This document shows positions 53,277-62,795 of a stretch of 64,000 nucleotides of DNA, in pieces. Made by a program: the position numbers and the translations under genes. This DNA comes from Flavobacterium fluviatile (GTDB lineage: Bacteria; Bacteroidota; Bacteroidia; Flavobacteriales; Flavobacteriaceae): positions 1 through 64,000 of the forward strand of contig NZ_JAADZW010000015.1 of NCBI RefSeq assembly GCF_010645065.1. The letters run 5' to 3'. Position 1 is the stretch's first letter. Each line of letters opens with the position of its first letter. A model generated the notes under the pieces. It was not told the DNA's origin and made no database searches. It saw only the letters and a program-made list of their open reading frames with translations.

Positions 53277-55097
53277 ATGAAATTAAATTATATACCAAAA
53301 GGACTCTGGTGTTTGGGCTTGGTTTTGTTATTCCAGGCATCCAAAACAGCGGCTCAAAACACAAAGAAACCCAATGTCATTATTGTAATTACCGATGATC
53401 AGGGCTATGGCGATTTGGGATGTACCGGAAACCCAATCGTAAAAACGCCCAATATTGATAAGTTTTACAAACAGTCGGTTCGGCTAACCGATTTCCATGT
53501 CGCACCTACTTGTGCACCTTCGCGTTCGGGGTTGATGACGGGGCGTTATGCCGATAGAGTCGGAGTGTGGCATACCATTGGCGGGGTGTCTATACTTCGT
53601 GAAAAAGAAGTGACGATGGCCAATGTGTTTCAAAACAACGGCTATGAAACAGGCATGTTTGGCAAATGGCATTTAGGTGATAGTTATCCGTCACGTCCAC
53701 AAGACAAAGGTTTTAAACATACGTTGATCCATGGCGGCGGTGGCGTAGGGCAAACCCCTGATTATTGGAATAATGATTATTTTGATGATACTTATTTAGA
53801 AAATGGCGTGCCTAAAAAAGTTAAAGGCTATTGTACCGATGTGTGGTTTGACGAAGCCATGAAATACATTGAAACCAACAAAGACAAGCCTTTCTTTTGC
53901 TACATCGCGACCAATGCACCTCATCTTCCGTTTAATGTGCCGGCCGATTATTACAACAAGTACAAAAACGAAGCGATTCCTGAGGAGTTGAAAAAGTTTT
54001 ATGCGATGATTACCAATGTCGATGATAATTTCAAAAGACTTCAAGACAAATTGAAACAGTTGAAACTGGACGAAAACACCATCGTTATTTACATGACCGA
54101 TAACGGAACAGCCAGCGGTTACAAAGAAACCAATGGAAAAATGTACGGTTATAATGCCAATATGAAAGGGATTAAAAACAGCGAATACGAAGGCGGACAT
54201 CGGGTTCCTTTCTTTATTTCGTATCCTGCGGAGAAAATTTCTGGTGGTAGAGATGTGAATAATATGTTGGCCCATTTGGATGTTTTGCCTTCGCTAGCGA
54301 CCATTTGTAAGTTGGAAATGCCCAAATTAGACTTGGACGGAAGTGATATTTCTTCGTTATTATTAGATAAAAATGCGGTTTTCAAACGCGATTATTTAAT
54401 CACCGATTCCCAACGAGTACAAGAGCCAATCAAATGGCGTAAAAGTGCCGTGATGTCGGATAAAATGCGATTGGTAAACGGTACCGAATTGTATGATATT
54501 TCCAAAGACCCAGGTCAAAACAACAATATCGCCGCTCAATTTCCAGATGTGGTAGCGAAAATGCGTGGGTATTATGAAGAATGGTGGAGCTCGGTTTCAA
54601 CCGAATTCAATATTTTTCCCGAAATCATTGTAGGTTCTGAAAAACAAAATCCAGTTGAAATTACTTGTCATGACGAACACGTACACGATTCGACAATTCC
54701 GTGGAATCAGGATTATATCAGAGAAGGAAAACTAAATCCTATTGGGGGCGAATTTACTTTAAATTTTGATCGCGATGGCGTGTATGAAATTGAAGTGAGT
54801 CGTTGGCCATTTGAATCGGGATTGAAAATCAATGAAGGCGTGGCAGGTCGAAAAGCCACTACTTATATTGACGCTGTATCCGAAGGAAAAGCAATGAATT
54901 TCAAATCAGCCGTGCTTAAAATTGGCGCTTGGAAAGAAGAAAAATCCGTTTCGGCAGACGCAACATCTGTTTTGTTTAAAGGGAATTTTACCAAAGGAAA
55001 AACCGCAATGAGTTCTTGGTTTATTGATGGCGATAAAAAAGAAATAGGTACTTTTTACTTTAAAATCACTCGAATTGGCGATTTAAAATCCATCTAA
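53277..55097 (+). CDS. S1-family sulfatase with C-terminal domain
   Basis: A 606-residue exported sulfatase with VIITDDQGYGDLGCTGNP, formylglycine motif APTCAPSRSGLMTGR, GKWHLGDSYPSRPQDKGF, YMTDNGTASGY and YEGGHRVPFF. Beyond the catalytic region lies a ~130-residue domain (from about 475) that looks like an all-beta accessory module. It resembles the sulfatase at 60726 in length and domain plan, including VGVWHTIGG after the Cys motif. The signal peptide ends near TAAQ. Confidence 0.93.
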   Translation: MKLNYIPKGLWCLGLVLLFQASKTAAQNTKKPNVIIVITDDQGYGDLGCTGNPIVKTPNIDKFYKQSVRLTDFHVAPTCAPSRSGLMTGRYADRVGVWHTIGGVSILREKEVTMANVFQNNGYETGMFGKWHLGDSYPSRPQDKGFKHTLIHGGGGVGQTPDYWNNDYFDDTYLENGVPKKVKGYCTDVWFDEAMKYIETNKDKPFFCYIATNAPHLPFNVPADYYNKYKNEAIPEELKKFYAMITNVDDNFKRLQDKLKQLKLDENTIVIYMTDNGTASGYKETNGKMYGYNANMKGIKNSEYEGGHRVPFFISYPAEKISGGRDVNNMLAHLDVLPSLATICKLEMPKLDLDGSDISSLLLDKNAVFKRDYLITDSQRVQEPIKWRKSAVMSDKMRLVNGTELYDISKDPGQNNNIAAQFPDVVAKMRGYYEEWWSSVSTEFNIFPEIIVGSEKQNPVEITCHDEHVHDSTIPWNQDYIREGKLNPIGGEFTLNFDRDGVYEIEVSRWPFESGLKINEGVAGRKATTYIDAVSEGKAMNFKSAVLKIGAWKEEKSVSADATSVLFKGNFTKGKTAMSSWFIDGDKKEIGTFYFKITRIGDLKSI

Positions 55098-55152
55098 AGC
55101 GTGGTAGGAAACGAATTTCAAGTGCAACTAAAATTTAAATAAAACGAACATA

Positions 55153-56097
55153 ATGAAAAACAATCATTTAAAAAACTTTACTACCTCCTTAGTGGTTTTG
55201 GGAATTTTTCTATTCAGTTTAACGGCATTAGCCCAAAAACCAGAAGAAAAAGAAATCCTAGATTCCTTTGCTAATAAAGAGACGGTGGTGTACAAAACAG
55301 TAAATGGTGCCGTATTAGATATGGTCATTTTTTATCCCGATGCTGATAAAATGAAATCTAAAAATCCGTGGATGCTGTATGTACATGGCGGTGGTTGGGC
55401 TGGTGGTTCTCCATTTAATATTTTTGGAAAACCTTTTTTAGGAACCTTACGCAGTTTGGTAGACAAAGGAGTAATTTGCGCCACAATCGAATACCGTTTG
55501 GCTAAGAACGGTTCTACTGCTTATGATTCGGCGGTGGATGCTAAAGATGCAGCTCGTTTTTTATTGAAAAATGCTAAGAAATACAAATTAGACGAAAATA
55601 AATACGGCGTTTGGGGTGGCTCGGCAGGAGGGCATTTGAGTTTGATTACCGCTTTAGGCGCTGATGCTGATTTTAAAGGAGAGACCCAACTTTCGGAAGT
55701 AAAGCCTAAATTCAAATGTGTGGTTTCTTATTTTCCGTTTACCTCTTGCTTGAATCCGGACATCAGACCCAATTCTATTTTTGCCGATGGAACTCTTTTT
55801 GTTCGTTTGTTAGGCGCTCCTTTAGAAGAAAAACCAGAGTTGGCAAGATTACTGAGTCCTACCGAACTTTTAACCGAAAAAAGTCCGCCTATTTTATTAT
55901 TGCACGGTGATAATGATAAAACACTTCCTATCAGCAATTCTATCTATATGATGGAAGTGGCCAAAAAGAAAAAAGCCGATGTGGAATTGTTAACGATCAA
56001 AAACGCAGGACATAGTTTTAGCGGGAAAAACATTTCTCCTGGCATCGAAGAATTGAATGATTATGCCGCCAATTTTATATTAAAACATCTAAAATAA
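55153..56097 (+). CDS. Exported carboxylesterase-type alpha/beta hydrolase
   Basis: A 314-residue alpha/beta hydrolase with the oxyanion motif LYVHGGGWAGGSP, nucleophile elbow GVWGGSAGGHLSL, acidic residue in HGDNDKTLP and the catalytic His in NAGHSFSGK. It has the same architecture as the esterase at 33174 but keeps the typical HGGGW. The signal peptide ends near TALAQ. It sits between a sulfatase and a beta-helix protein and is likely to remove acyl groups from the polysaccharide. Confidence 0.86.
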   Translation: MKNNHLKNFTTSLVVLGIFLFSLTALAQKPEEKEILDSFANKETVVYKTVNGAVLDMVIFYPDADKMKSKNPWMLYVHGGGWAGGSPFNIFGKPFLGTLRSLVDKGVICATIEYRLAKNGSTAYDSAVDAKDAARFLLKNAKKYKLDENKYGVWGGSAGGHLSLITALGADADFKGETQLSEVKPKFKCVVSYFPFTSCLNPDIRPNSIFADGTLFVRLLGAPLEEKPELARLLSPTELLTEKSPPILLLHGDNDKTLPISNSIYMMEVAKKKKADVELLTIKNAGHSFSGKNISPGIEELNDYAANFILKHLK

Positions 56098-56110
56098 TTC
56101 GCTCTATCTT

Positions 56111-57466
56111 ATGCTAAATCAAAATCCGTTTTTATCCGTTAAAAACTTTTCCATTAGGCTAGGATTTCTACTATGCCTTGTATTGTTTTCAAGTTTGACT
56201 CTAATGGCCCAAACAACTGTAAAAGTTTCGAATTTGAAACAACTTTGCGAAGTGGTAAAAAACAGCAATCAAAACATTATCCTCAAAGCCGGAAAATATG
56301 ATTTGACGGAACTGCCGAAAGAAAGCAGAAAAATAGAGTGTTCGGGTTCAAATAATACGATTGACTTAACAGGCGTTTTTGTCAATGTTCCGGTAGGAAG
56401 TACCAAATTAGGGTATATAGTGGTTTCGGGAAATCAAAATGTATTGAAAGGCGCCACTTTTGAAGATACCTATATCGATGGATTGGAAGAGGTAACCGAT
56501 TTTAGCAGTTATAATAAAAATAGGGCTACCCACGCCAGCGGACTGAAAGGGCAGGCGGTGTTAACGGTTTCGGGAGATGATAACCTAATCGAAAAAGTGA
56601 TGCTAACCGTGAGGGGTTCGTTTCCGTATGGTTATGGAAGCATCTACGGAATTGGAAAAGACAATGTTTTTGGTTTGAACAAGCGTTGCGGCATTTTACT
56701 CAAAGGAAAACGCAATACGATTGACAATTGCGAAGTGCAACAAAGAGCCTTTGGTCATGGTATTTATATGCAGGAACCTGCGGATAAGTCGGTGATTAAA
56801 AATACTTTGGTCGAAGGGAGAATGCGCCCTAGTGCCGATTTATATCTAGAAAAAGATCCAGAAGATTTGCCTTTTAAATCCGAATACAAAACAGAGGGGC
56901 AGCCTATACCCAAAAATGTGATGTACCCACTTTCTGAAGATGGCATTAGAGTCTATACCAAAGGCGGCAGTGTTACAGTAGAAAATTGCACGGTAAAAAA
57001 AATGAGAGGCGGAATCAGATTGTATTTGGCATCTAGTGCAACTGTAATCAATTCGAAGGCTATTGATTGTGGTGCAACCAACTTTAATGTGCCTCAAAAA
57101 GGAACTATAATTGGTTCAACAGGCAACTTTTCATACGCGCCTCTAAATGATTTTCGATTGTCTAAATCCAATCAAAATATCGAATTAACGATTCTTCCTT
57201 CGCCCAATGCTATCGGAGATCATAATATAGCGGATGTTTCAGGAAGCAATCATCAAATTGTTTTTCACTGTGCCGATGGACCGTTGGATACTAATTTGCG
57301 TCCGATTATTGTAAAAGACGCTAATTCAACGATTAAAAACGAAACGGAATATCCAATTATCTTAGAAGAAACATCGAGTGGCAATACAGTAGTGAGTTTT
57401 GGAAAAGTAACAGATAAGGGAACCAATAACAAGGTGACTCAAATTGAAAATCCCAAAGTAAAATAA
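56111..57466 (+). CDS. Exported parallel beta-helix protein of unknown function
   Basis: A 451-residue protein with a signal peptide (ending near TLMAQ) and repeated short strands typical of right-handed beta-helices: NQNIILKAGKYDLTEL, LGYIVVSGNQNVLKGATF, AVLTVSGDDNLIEKVM, RCGILLKGKRNTIDNCEV and GSVTVENCTVKKMRGGI. Families with this fold include pectate-type lyases, chondroitinase B and several hydrolases. I see no motif that fixes its family; candidate active-site residues include the Lys/Arg/His around RAFGHGIYMQ. It starts 13 bp after the esterase stop. Confidence 0.75.
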   Translation: MLNQNPFLSVKNFSIRLGFLLCLVLFSSLTLMAQTTVKVSNLKQLCEVVKNSNQNIILKAGKYDLTELPKESRKIECSGSNNTIDLTGVFVNVPVGSTKLGYIVVSGNQNVLKGATFEDTYIDGLEEVTDFSSYNKNRATHASGLKGQAVLTVSGDDNLIEKVMLTVRGSFPYGYGSIYGIGKDNVFGLNKRCGILLKGKRNTIDNCEVQQRAFGHGIYMQEPADKSVIKNTLVEGRMRPSADLYLEKDPEDLPFKSEYKTEGQPIPKNVMYPLSEDGIRVYTKGGSVTVENCTVKKMRGGIRLYLASSATVINSKAIDCGATNFNVPQKGTIIGSTGNFSYAPLNDFRLSKSNQNIELTILPSPNAIGDHNIADVSGSNHQIVFHCADGPLDTNLRPIIVKDANSTIKNETEYPIILEETSSGNTVVSFGKVTDKGTNNKVTQIENPKVK

Positions 57467-57922
57467 GCAACAATTAACTTGAGGTTTTTGATGGGGATCC
57501 TGCAAGGTTTTTAAAACCTTGTAGGTTTAAATTTGAAAAGAATCCTGGAAGTCTGTTTTTTTTTTGTCACGGAGATTTTGCAGATTTTTACTTTTATGAT
57601 AATTAAAAACTTTGCCGGCAGATTTCTTTTGAAACGAATGTTGAATTAAAAAATTGGTGTAAATCCGTTTTATCTGTATCATCTGCGTTCCATTTAGCTG
57701 CAATCTAAATTTACGTTAGACATTTGCTCTCCTTTTTTATAATACAAACCAAATGAGTTATGTGTTATAGAAAAGGAATTTTAATTTATAGCTTAAAATG
57801 GACAAAATAGTAATTTCGTTTGAGGAATATTTTCGCTATTTTGAAAAATAAATTCCCAATCAATCCTAAATTTCTCTTGGGTATTTTAGGAGCTAACAAC
57901 CAAAAAACATAAAAAATAACCA
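57467..57922. other. Intergenic region with flavobacterial-type repeats
   Basis: It holds a perfect palindrome at 57503-57521 and AGATTTTGCAGATTTTT-like blocks of the kind scattered between genes of this group. No gene is supported. The promoter of the GH95 gene must lie in the last part, but no clear element was found. Confidence 0.6.
57503..57521. repeat. Palindromic element
   Basis: CAAGGTTTT-T-AAAACCTTG, a perfect 9-bp inverted repeat with a one-base centre, 36 bp after the beta-helix gene. Elements of this type recur in flavobacterial intergenic DNA and may act as terminators. Confidence 0.6.
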
Positions 57923-60421
57923 ATGAAAGTTATAGTAAACGTTTTTGTTTTATTTTGTCTAGGGCTAGGAAACACGATGGCTCAGAATAACGCAGCACTC
58001 AAATTATGGTACAATGCCCCAGCAACCGACTGGAATGAAGCTTTACCAATAGGGAACGGTCGTTTAGGTGCCATGGTTTTTGGAAATCCGGTTCATGAAG
58101 ATATCCAGCTAAACGAAAATACGCTTTGGGCGGGCGGACCACATCAAAATAACAACCCAAAAGCAAAAAATCAATTGACTCCTATTCGCGAGTTGTTGTT
58201 TCAAGGAAAATACCAAGAGGCGCATAATGTAGCCGAAAACAATTTTATTTCGGATATTTCACACGGCATGTGTTATGAAACAGTGGGCGACTTGCGACTT
58301 GATTTTGTGAATCAGGAAAAATTCAGCAACTATCGTCGTGAACTCGATATTGAAAAGGCCATAACAATCACTACTTATTCGGTAGACGGGGTCGATTACA
58401 AACGCGAAATCTTCACTTCGTTTACCGATCAAGTTATCGTAATTAAAATAACCGCTAGCCAGAAAGGAAAAATCAGCTTTACAGCAGGCATGGATCGTCC
58501 AGCTCCGGCAAAAGTAACTGTTGCTACAGAGGACAATTCGGTTTTAAAAATGGTGGGGCTAAGTAGTGATGGACTGAGCAAACGCATTAAAAACGGAATA
58601 CCGATTAAAGGTCAGGTGGCTTTTGAATCTCGTTTAAAAATCATGCCTGAGGGCGGGAAACTAACCGCAGAGACTGATAAAATAGTAGTTAGCAATGCCA
58701 ATAGTGTCTTGATGTACTTATCAATAGCAACTAATTTTGTGAATTACCATGATATTAGTGCCGATGCTCATAAAAGAGCGGTGGATTATATCGCCAAAGC
58801 CGAAAAGAAAAAGTACCACCAATTGGTTCAAGATCATACAGCTTTTTATCAGAAATATTTCAATAGAGTACAGCTGAATTTGGGACAAACCGACGCGGTT
58901 ACTAAGCCAACGGATATTCGCATAAAAGAATTTAGCACGAGTTATGATCCTTCATTGGCCGCATTGTATTTTCAATTTGGCCGCTATTTGCTGATTTCTT
59001 CTTCGCAACCTGGCGGGCAAGCGGCTAATTTACAAGGGATTTGGAATAAAGACTTATTACCGCCTTGGAAAAGTGCCTATACCATTAACATCAATACCCA
59101 AATGAATTATTGGCCTGCTGAGGTGACCAATTTAACCGAGATGCACGAACCTTTAGTCGATTTGGTCAAAGAACTATCGGTAACGGGAGCCGAAACCGCC
59201 AAAGTAATGTACGGCGCCGACGGTTGGATGGCGCATCACAATACCGATATCTGGCGTATTGCGGGCCCTGTTGATGGCGCTACATGGGGAATTTGGCCTA
59301 CGGGAGGTACATGGTTAGCCCAGCATTTATGGGAGAAATATATGTTTAATGGGGATAAAAATTATTTGCGCTCCGTTTATCCCGCGATGAAAGGGGCAGC
59401 CGAATTTTGTTTGAGTTTTTTAGTTAAAGAACCCCAACACAATTGGCTGATTATTTCTCCATCGATGTCGCCCGAGCATGGACCTGCGGGTCGTCCTAAA
59501 AGTGTGAACATCCAAGACGGGACGACGATGGACAACCAATTGGTTTACGATATTTTTGTGAAAACCATTCAAGCCGCAAAGATTTTGAATGTAGATGAGG
59601 TATTCGTAAAAAAGATCGAAAACACCTTGCCGCAATTGCCTCCAATGCAAATAGGAAAACACAACCAATTGCAAGAATGGTTAGAAGATTGGGACGACCC
59701 GACGGAGGATCACCGTCACGTTTCGCATTTGTACGGCTTGTATCCATCAAATCAAATTTCGCCTTATCGCCATCCCGAATTGTTTGAAGGGGCAAAAAAC
59801 ACTTTGATTCAGCGTGGCGATCCCTCAACGGGCTGGTCGATGAACTGGAAAATCAATTTATGGGCGCGATTGCTAGACGGAAACCATGCTTATAAATTAA
59901 TGGGCGACCAAATCAAATTGGTAGGACGAGCAGATTCTCCAAAAGGAGGCGGAACCTATGCCAATATGCTCGATGCACATCCGCCTTTTCAAATTGATGG
60001 AAATTTTGGATTTACCTCTGGTTTGACCGAAATGTTAGTGCAAAGCCATGATGGCGCCATTCATTTGATTCCGGCACTTCCTGATGTTTGGAAAGCAGGA
60101 ACAGTTTCGGGTTTTAGAGCTCGCGGTGGATTCGAAATTAAATCGATGGAATGGAAAGAAGGCAAATTGTCTAAAGTAGTGCTGAAATCTAATTTAGGTG
60201 GCAACTGCCGCATTCGTTCGTACAATGAATTAGTGCTTCAAAAAGGTAAAGCTGCGGCAGTAACTTCAGAAGTAAATCCGAATCCTTTTTTCGCCATTGC
60301 TGCAATAAAAGAGCCGCTAGTTGCTAAAGAGTCTTCGCTGAAAAAACCAGTTTTAAAACCAACTTTCATGCTAGATATTCCAACAAAAGTAGGTGATGAA
60401 ATTGTTTTGGTAGGAAAATAG
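57923..60421 (+). CDS. GH95-family alpha-L-fucosidase (or alpha-L-galactosidase)
   Basis: An 832-residue exported GH95 enzyme. The N-terminal sandwich has LWYNAPATDWNEALPIGNGR and QLNENTLWAGGP; the (alpha/alpha)6 barrel has NINTQMNYWPAEVTNL with the two Asn of the active site, SPSMSPEHG with the acid Glu, and FQIDGNFGFTSGLTEML with Asp in the base role. GH95 are inverting exo-enzymes, so this complements the retaining GH29 enzymes in linkage range. The signal peptide ends near NTMAQ. It stands apart from its neighbours by 456 and 304 bp, so it may be transcribed on its own. Confidence 0.94.
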   Translation: MKVIVNVFVLFCLGLGNTMAQNNAALKLWYNAPATDWNEALPIGNGRLGAMVFGNPVHEDIQLNENTLWAGGPHQNNNPKAKNQLTPIRELLFQGKYQEAHNVAENNFISDISHGMCYETVGDLRLDFVNQEKFSNYRRELDIEKAITITTYSVDGVDYKREIFTSFTDQVIVIKITASQKGKISFTAGMDRPAPAKVTVATEDNSVLKMVGLSSDGLSKRIKNGIPIKGQVAFESRLKIMPEGGKLTAETDKIVVSNANSVLMYLSIATNFVNYHDISADAHKRAVDYIAKAEKKKYHQLVQDHTAFYQKYFNRVQLNLGQTDAVTKPTDIRIKEFSTSYDPSLAALYFQFGRYLLISSSQPGGQAANLQGIWNKDLLPPWKSAYTININTQMNYWPAEVTNLTEMHEPLVDLVKELSVTGAETAKVMYGADGWMAHHNTDIWRIAGPVDGATWGIWPTGGTWLAQHLWEKYMFNGDKNYLRSVYPAMKGAAEFCLSFLVKEPQHNWLIISPSMSPEHGPAGRPKSVNIQDGTTMDNQLVYDIFVKTIQAAKILNVDEVFVKKIENTLPQLPPMQIGKHNQLQEWLEDWDDPTEDHRHVSHLYGLYPSNQISPYRHPELFEGAKNTLIQRGDPSTGWSMNWKINLWARLLDGNHAYKLMGDQIKLVGRADSPKGGGTYANMLDAHPPFQIDGNFGFTSGLTEMLVQSHDGAIHLIPALPDVWKAGTVSGFRARGGFEIKSMEWKEGKLSKVVLKSNLGGNCRIRSYNELVLQKGKAAAVTSEVNPNPFFAIAAIKEPLVAKESSLKKPVLKPTFMLDIPTKVGDEIVLVGK

Positions 60422-60725
60422 ATGGACAAATTCAGAAATATATTAAATTGAATTACATGAATTTGTAAAAATTATCTGCAAAAATCTGCCAAATCTGCGT
60501 GCTTATTTTTACACGAAGATTTGACAGATTTTATTTAAAATAAAAGCGTTTGATTATTGCTTTTAAAAAACAGTTAGATAGAATTTCGGATGGAAATTGC
60601 GATGTATTGGATTTTTTTTTAGTTTGATATCTATTACAATCTAAAAAATCTGTGCGAAAGAAAATAACAGAATCTAAATGAGGATTCTGGTTTAAATCGA
60701 ATTTTAAAAAATTATCTCAAGAGAT
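60422..60725. other. Intergenic region with a long inverted repeat
   Basis: AAAATCTGCCAAATCT at 60481-60496 pairs with AGATTTGACAGATTTT at 60517-60532 with one mismatch and a 20-nt loop. This may be the terminator of the GH95 gene and belongs to the same repeat class as in 57467-57922. No gene seen. Confidence 0.65.
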
Positions 60726-62552
60726 ATGAAATTACTACAATCTAGTATACTGGTGTTAAGTTTACTTTGGAACTTACATCTTTCAGCTCAATCCAAAGAC
60801 CGTCCCAATGTCATTTTTGTGATGCCTGACGATATCAGTCACAGCTCTTTTTCCTATTATAAAGAAAATGGTGCAAGAACTCCCAATATAGATAACTTGG
60901 CCAAAGAGTCCGTTCGCTTAACCGATTTTCATGTATCGCCTAGTTGTTCTCCCACAAGAGCGGCGCTTTTAACAGGCCGACCTAGTGATGTTGTGGGGGT
61001 TTGGCACACGATTAACGGCCGCAATATGCTGCGCGCTGACGAAATCACGATGGCTGATATTTTCAAAGCCAATGGCTATGCTACAGGTTTGTTTTTCAAA
61101 TGGCATTTGGGAGACAATTATCCGTTTCGGCCAAAAGATCGTGGTTTTGAATATGTAGCTTGGATTAAAGGCGGAGGAACGGGACAACAACCCGATTATT
61201 GGGGAAATACCAACAACAGCGCTAGTATGTGGGTGAATGATACTTTGGTAAAAATGACCGATGAAAATGATGGCATTGAAGGTGCTTTTACGACCAATTT
61301 CTTTATGAATCGAGCCATGGATTTTATGGAAGCCAACATCAAAAAGAACCAACCTTTCTTTGCTTATATTCCGCTTGGTACTGCTCATGCGCCACATGTA
61401 TTGCCGTCCGATGCACGCAAGGGGGTCAGCGCTAAAACGGGAACCATCGAAAATATTGATAAAAATATGGGTCGCTTAATACAATTCTTAGAAGACAAAG
61501 GCATTTCCGAGAATACCATTTTGGTTTTTACCACCGATAATGGCGATGGCGGTTATTTGAGAGGCGGAAAAGGGTCTAATTATGATGGGGGTACGCGTGT
61601 GCCTTGTTTCATTCGATGGGAAAAAGGAAATCTGGGAGGCGAAGGTAAGGGGAGAGAAGTGGCTGCATTAACTGCTCATATCGATTGGCTGCCTACTTTT
61701 ATGGATCTATTGGACTTAAAAGATGTGCCCAATCGACCGGAAAAATTAAAAATTAGAGGCAAAAGTTTTAAGGCTTTTTTGGATAGCGATCCCACTAATG
61801 ACCCTCTGGAGTATAAAAACAGAGCGGTGGTTATTAACGATATGTGGACGGAATTTGCTGAAAAATATAAAAAATTATCGGTTAAAAAAGACGACTGGGA
61901 AGGGGATGTTATCCAACACAAATGGCGTTTGCTCCGTATCAGCAGTACTTCGGATTGGGAATTGTATGATGTTTTAGTAGACGAGAAACAGCAAAACAAT
62001 ATCATAGCCAATACTGCTTATGCTCCCGTGGTGGCCGAATTAAAACAAGAATATGAAAACTGGTGGAAACTAGTCGAAGAACGCGCTTCGGAATATACCC
62101 GAATAATTATAGGAAGCCCCAAAGAACCGGAATCTGTACTGCATGCACACGATTTTCACGGAACTGTGATTTGGCATCAAGGCGATGTCGAAAAAGGAAG
62201 CGCTGGAAGTGGTTTTATCGCGGTAGAATTTGATAAAAAAGGCACTTATCATTTTGATTTACGCCGTTGGCCAAAAGAGATTGAAAAAGAAACGACTTTA
62301 ACGTCTGCTGGTTCTGGAAAAGCATTGAAAATTGCTAGTGCCCGAATTAAAATTTGGAACGGGGACACCGTGTATGTAGACGAAAAGAAAATCGCCAATC
62401 CTAATCTAGATGGTGTCAATTTTACGATTAAAAATATACCAAAGGGTCCTGCTTTTATTCAAACTTGGTTTTACAATTCAGCGGGCGAAATTGAAGGGGC
62501 TGTGTATTATAATTATGTTCATTTTGATAAAATTAAAAAGAGTAAAAAGTAA
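60726..62552 (+). CDS. S1-family sulfatase with variant motifs
   Basis: A 608-residue exported sulfatase related to the one at 53277, with the same C-terminal beta-rich domain. The formylglycine motif is SPSCSPTRAALLTGR, with Thr in place of the usual Ser. The N-terminal metal site reads FVMPDDISHSSFSYY instead of the common TDDQGYGDL, and FKWHLGDNYPFRP has Phe where Gly is typical in GKWH. DNG is present in FTTDNGDGGY. All essential metal acids appear to be there, so it should be active. The changes point to a distinct subfamily. The signal peptide ends near LSAQS. Confidence 0.9.
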   Translation: MKLLQSSILVLSLLWNLHLSAQSKDRPNVIFVMPDDISHSSFSYYKENGARTPNIDNLAKESVRLTDFHVSPSCSPTRAALLTGRPSDVVGVWHTINGRNMLRADEITMADIFKANGYATGLFFKWHLGDNYPFRPKDRGFEYVAWIKGGGTGQQPDYWGNTNNSASMWVNDTLVKMTDENDGIEGAFTTNFFMNRAMDFMEANIKKNQPFFAYIPLGTAHAPHVLPSDARKGVSAKTGTIENIDKNMGRLIQFLEDKGISENTILVFTTDNGDGGYLRGGKGSNYDGGTRVPCFIRWEKGNLGGEGKGREVAALTAHIDWLPTFMDLLDLKDVPNRPEKLKIRGKSFKAFLDSDPTNDPLEYKNRAVVINDMWTEFAEKYKKLSVKKDDWEGDVIQHKWRLLRISSTSDWELYDVLVDEKQQNNIIANTAYAPVVAELKQEYENWWKLVEERASEYTRIIIGSPKEPESVLHAHDFHGTVIWHQGDVEKGSAGSGFIAVEFDKKGTYHFDLRRWPKEIEKETTLTSAGSGKALKIASARIKIWNGDTVYVDEKKIANPNLDGVNFTIKNIPKGPAFIQTWFYNSAGEIEGAVYYNYVHFDKIKKSKK

Positions 62553-62686
62553 AAACACAACCATTTTTTCATTGCCGAATCCCATCAAAAAAGTGTTTTT
62601 AGTGGAAATCTTTTAGCCCGTTATTTCTAGCTAAGTCTCATTTGTTTGCTGTGGCAATCGCCTGTAGGTACTATAATCAATCATGT

Positions 62687-62742
62687 TTTATATAGTATGA
62701 ATCATGATTTATACTATACCCTAGACCAATTGTCTATTTTTG
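62687..62742 (+). promoter_or_regulatory. Operator-promoter, copy C
   Basis: The 28-bp element at 62687-62714 has core AATCATGATT (62700-62709). It is part of a near-perfect palindrome at 62691-62718, with outer arms TATAGTAT and ATACTATA. A perfect -7 element TATTTTTG lies at 62735-62742, 53 bp before the sulfatase gene. Confidence 0.75.
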
Positions 62743-62795
62743 GAAATGCGAATAGCTTTTTTAGCAGCGCAATCTGAATTTTAATAGGGTAGGAT

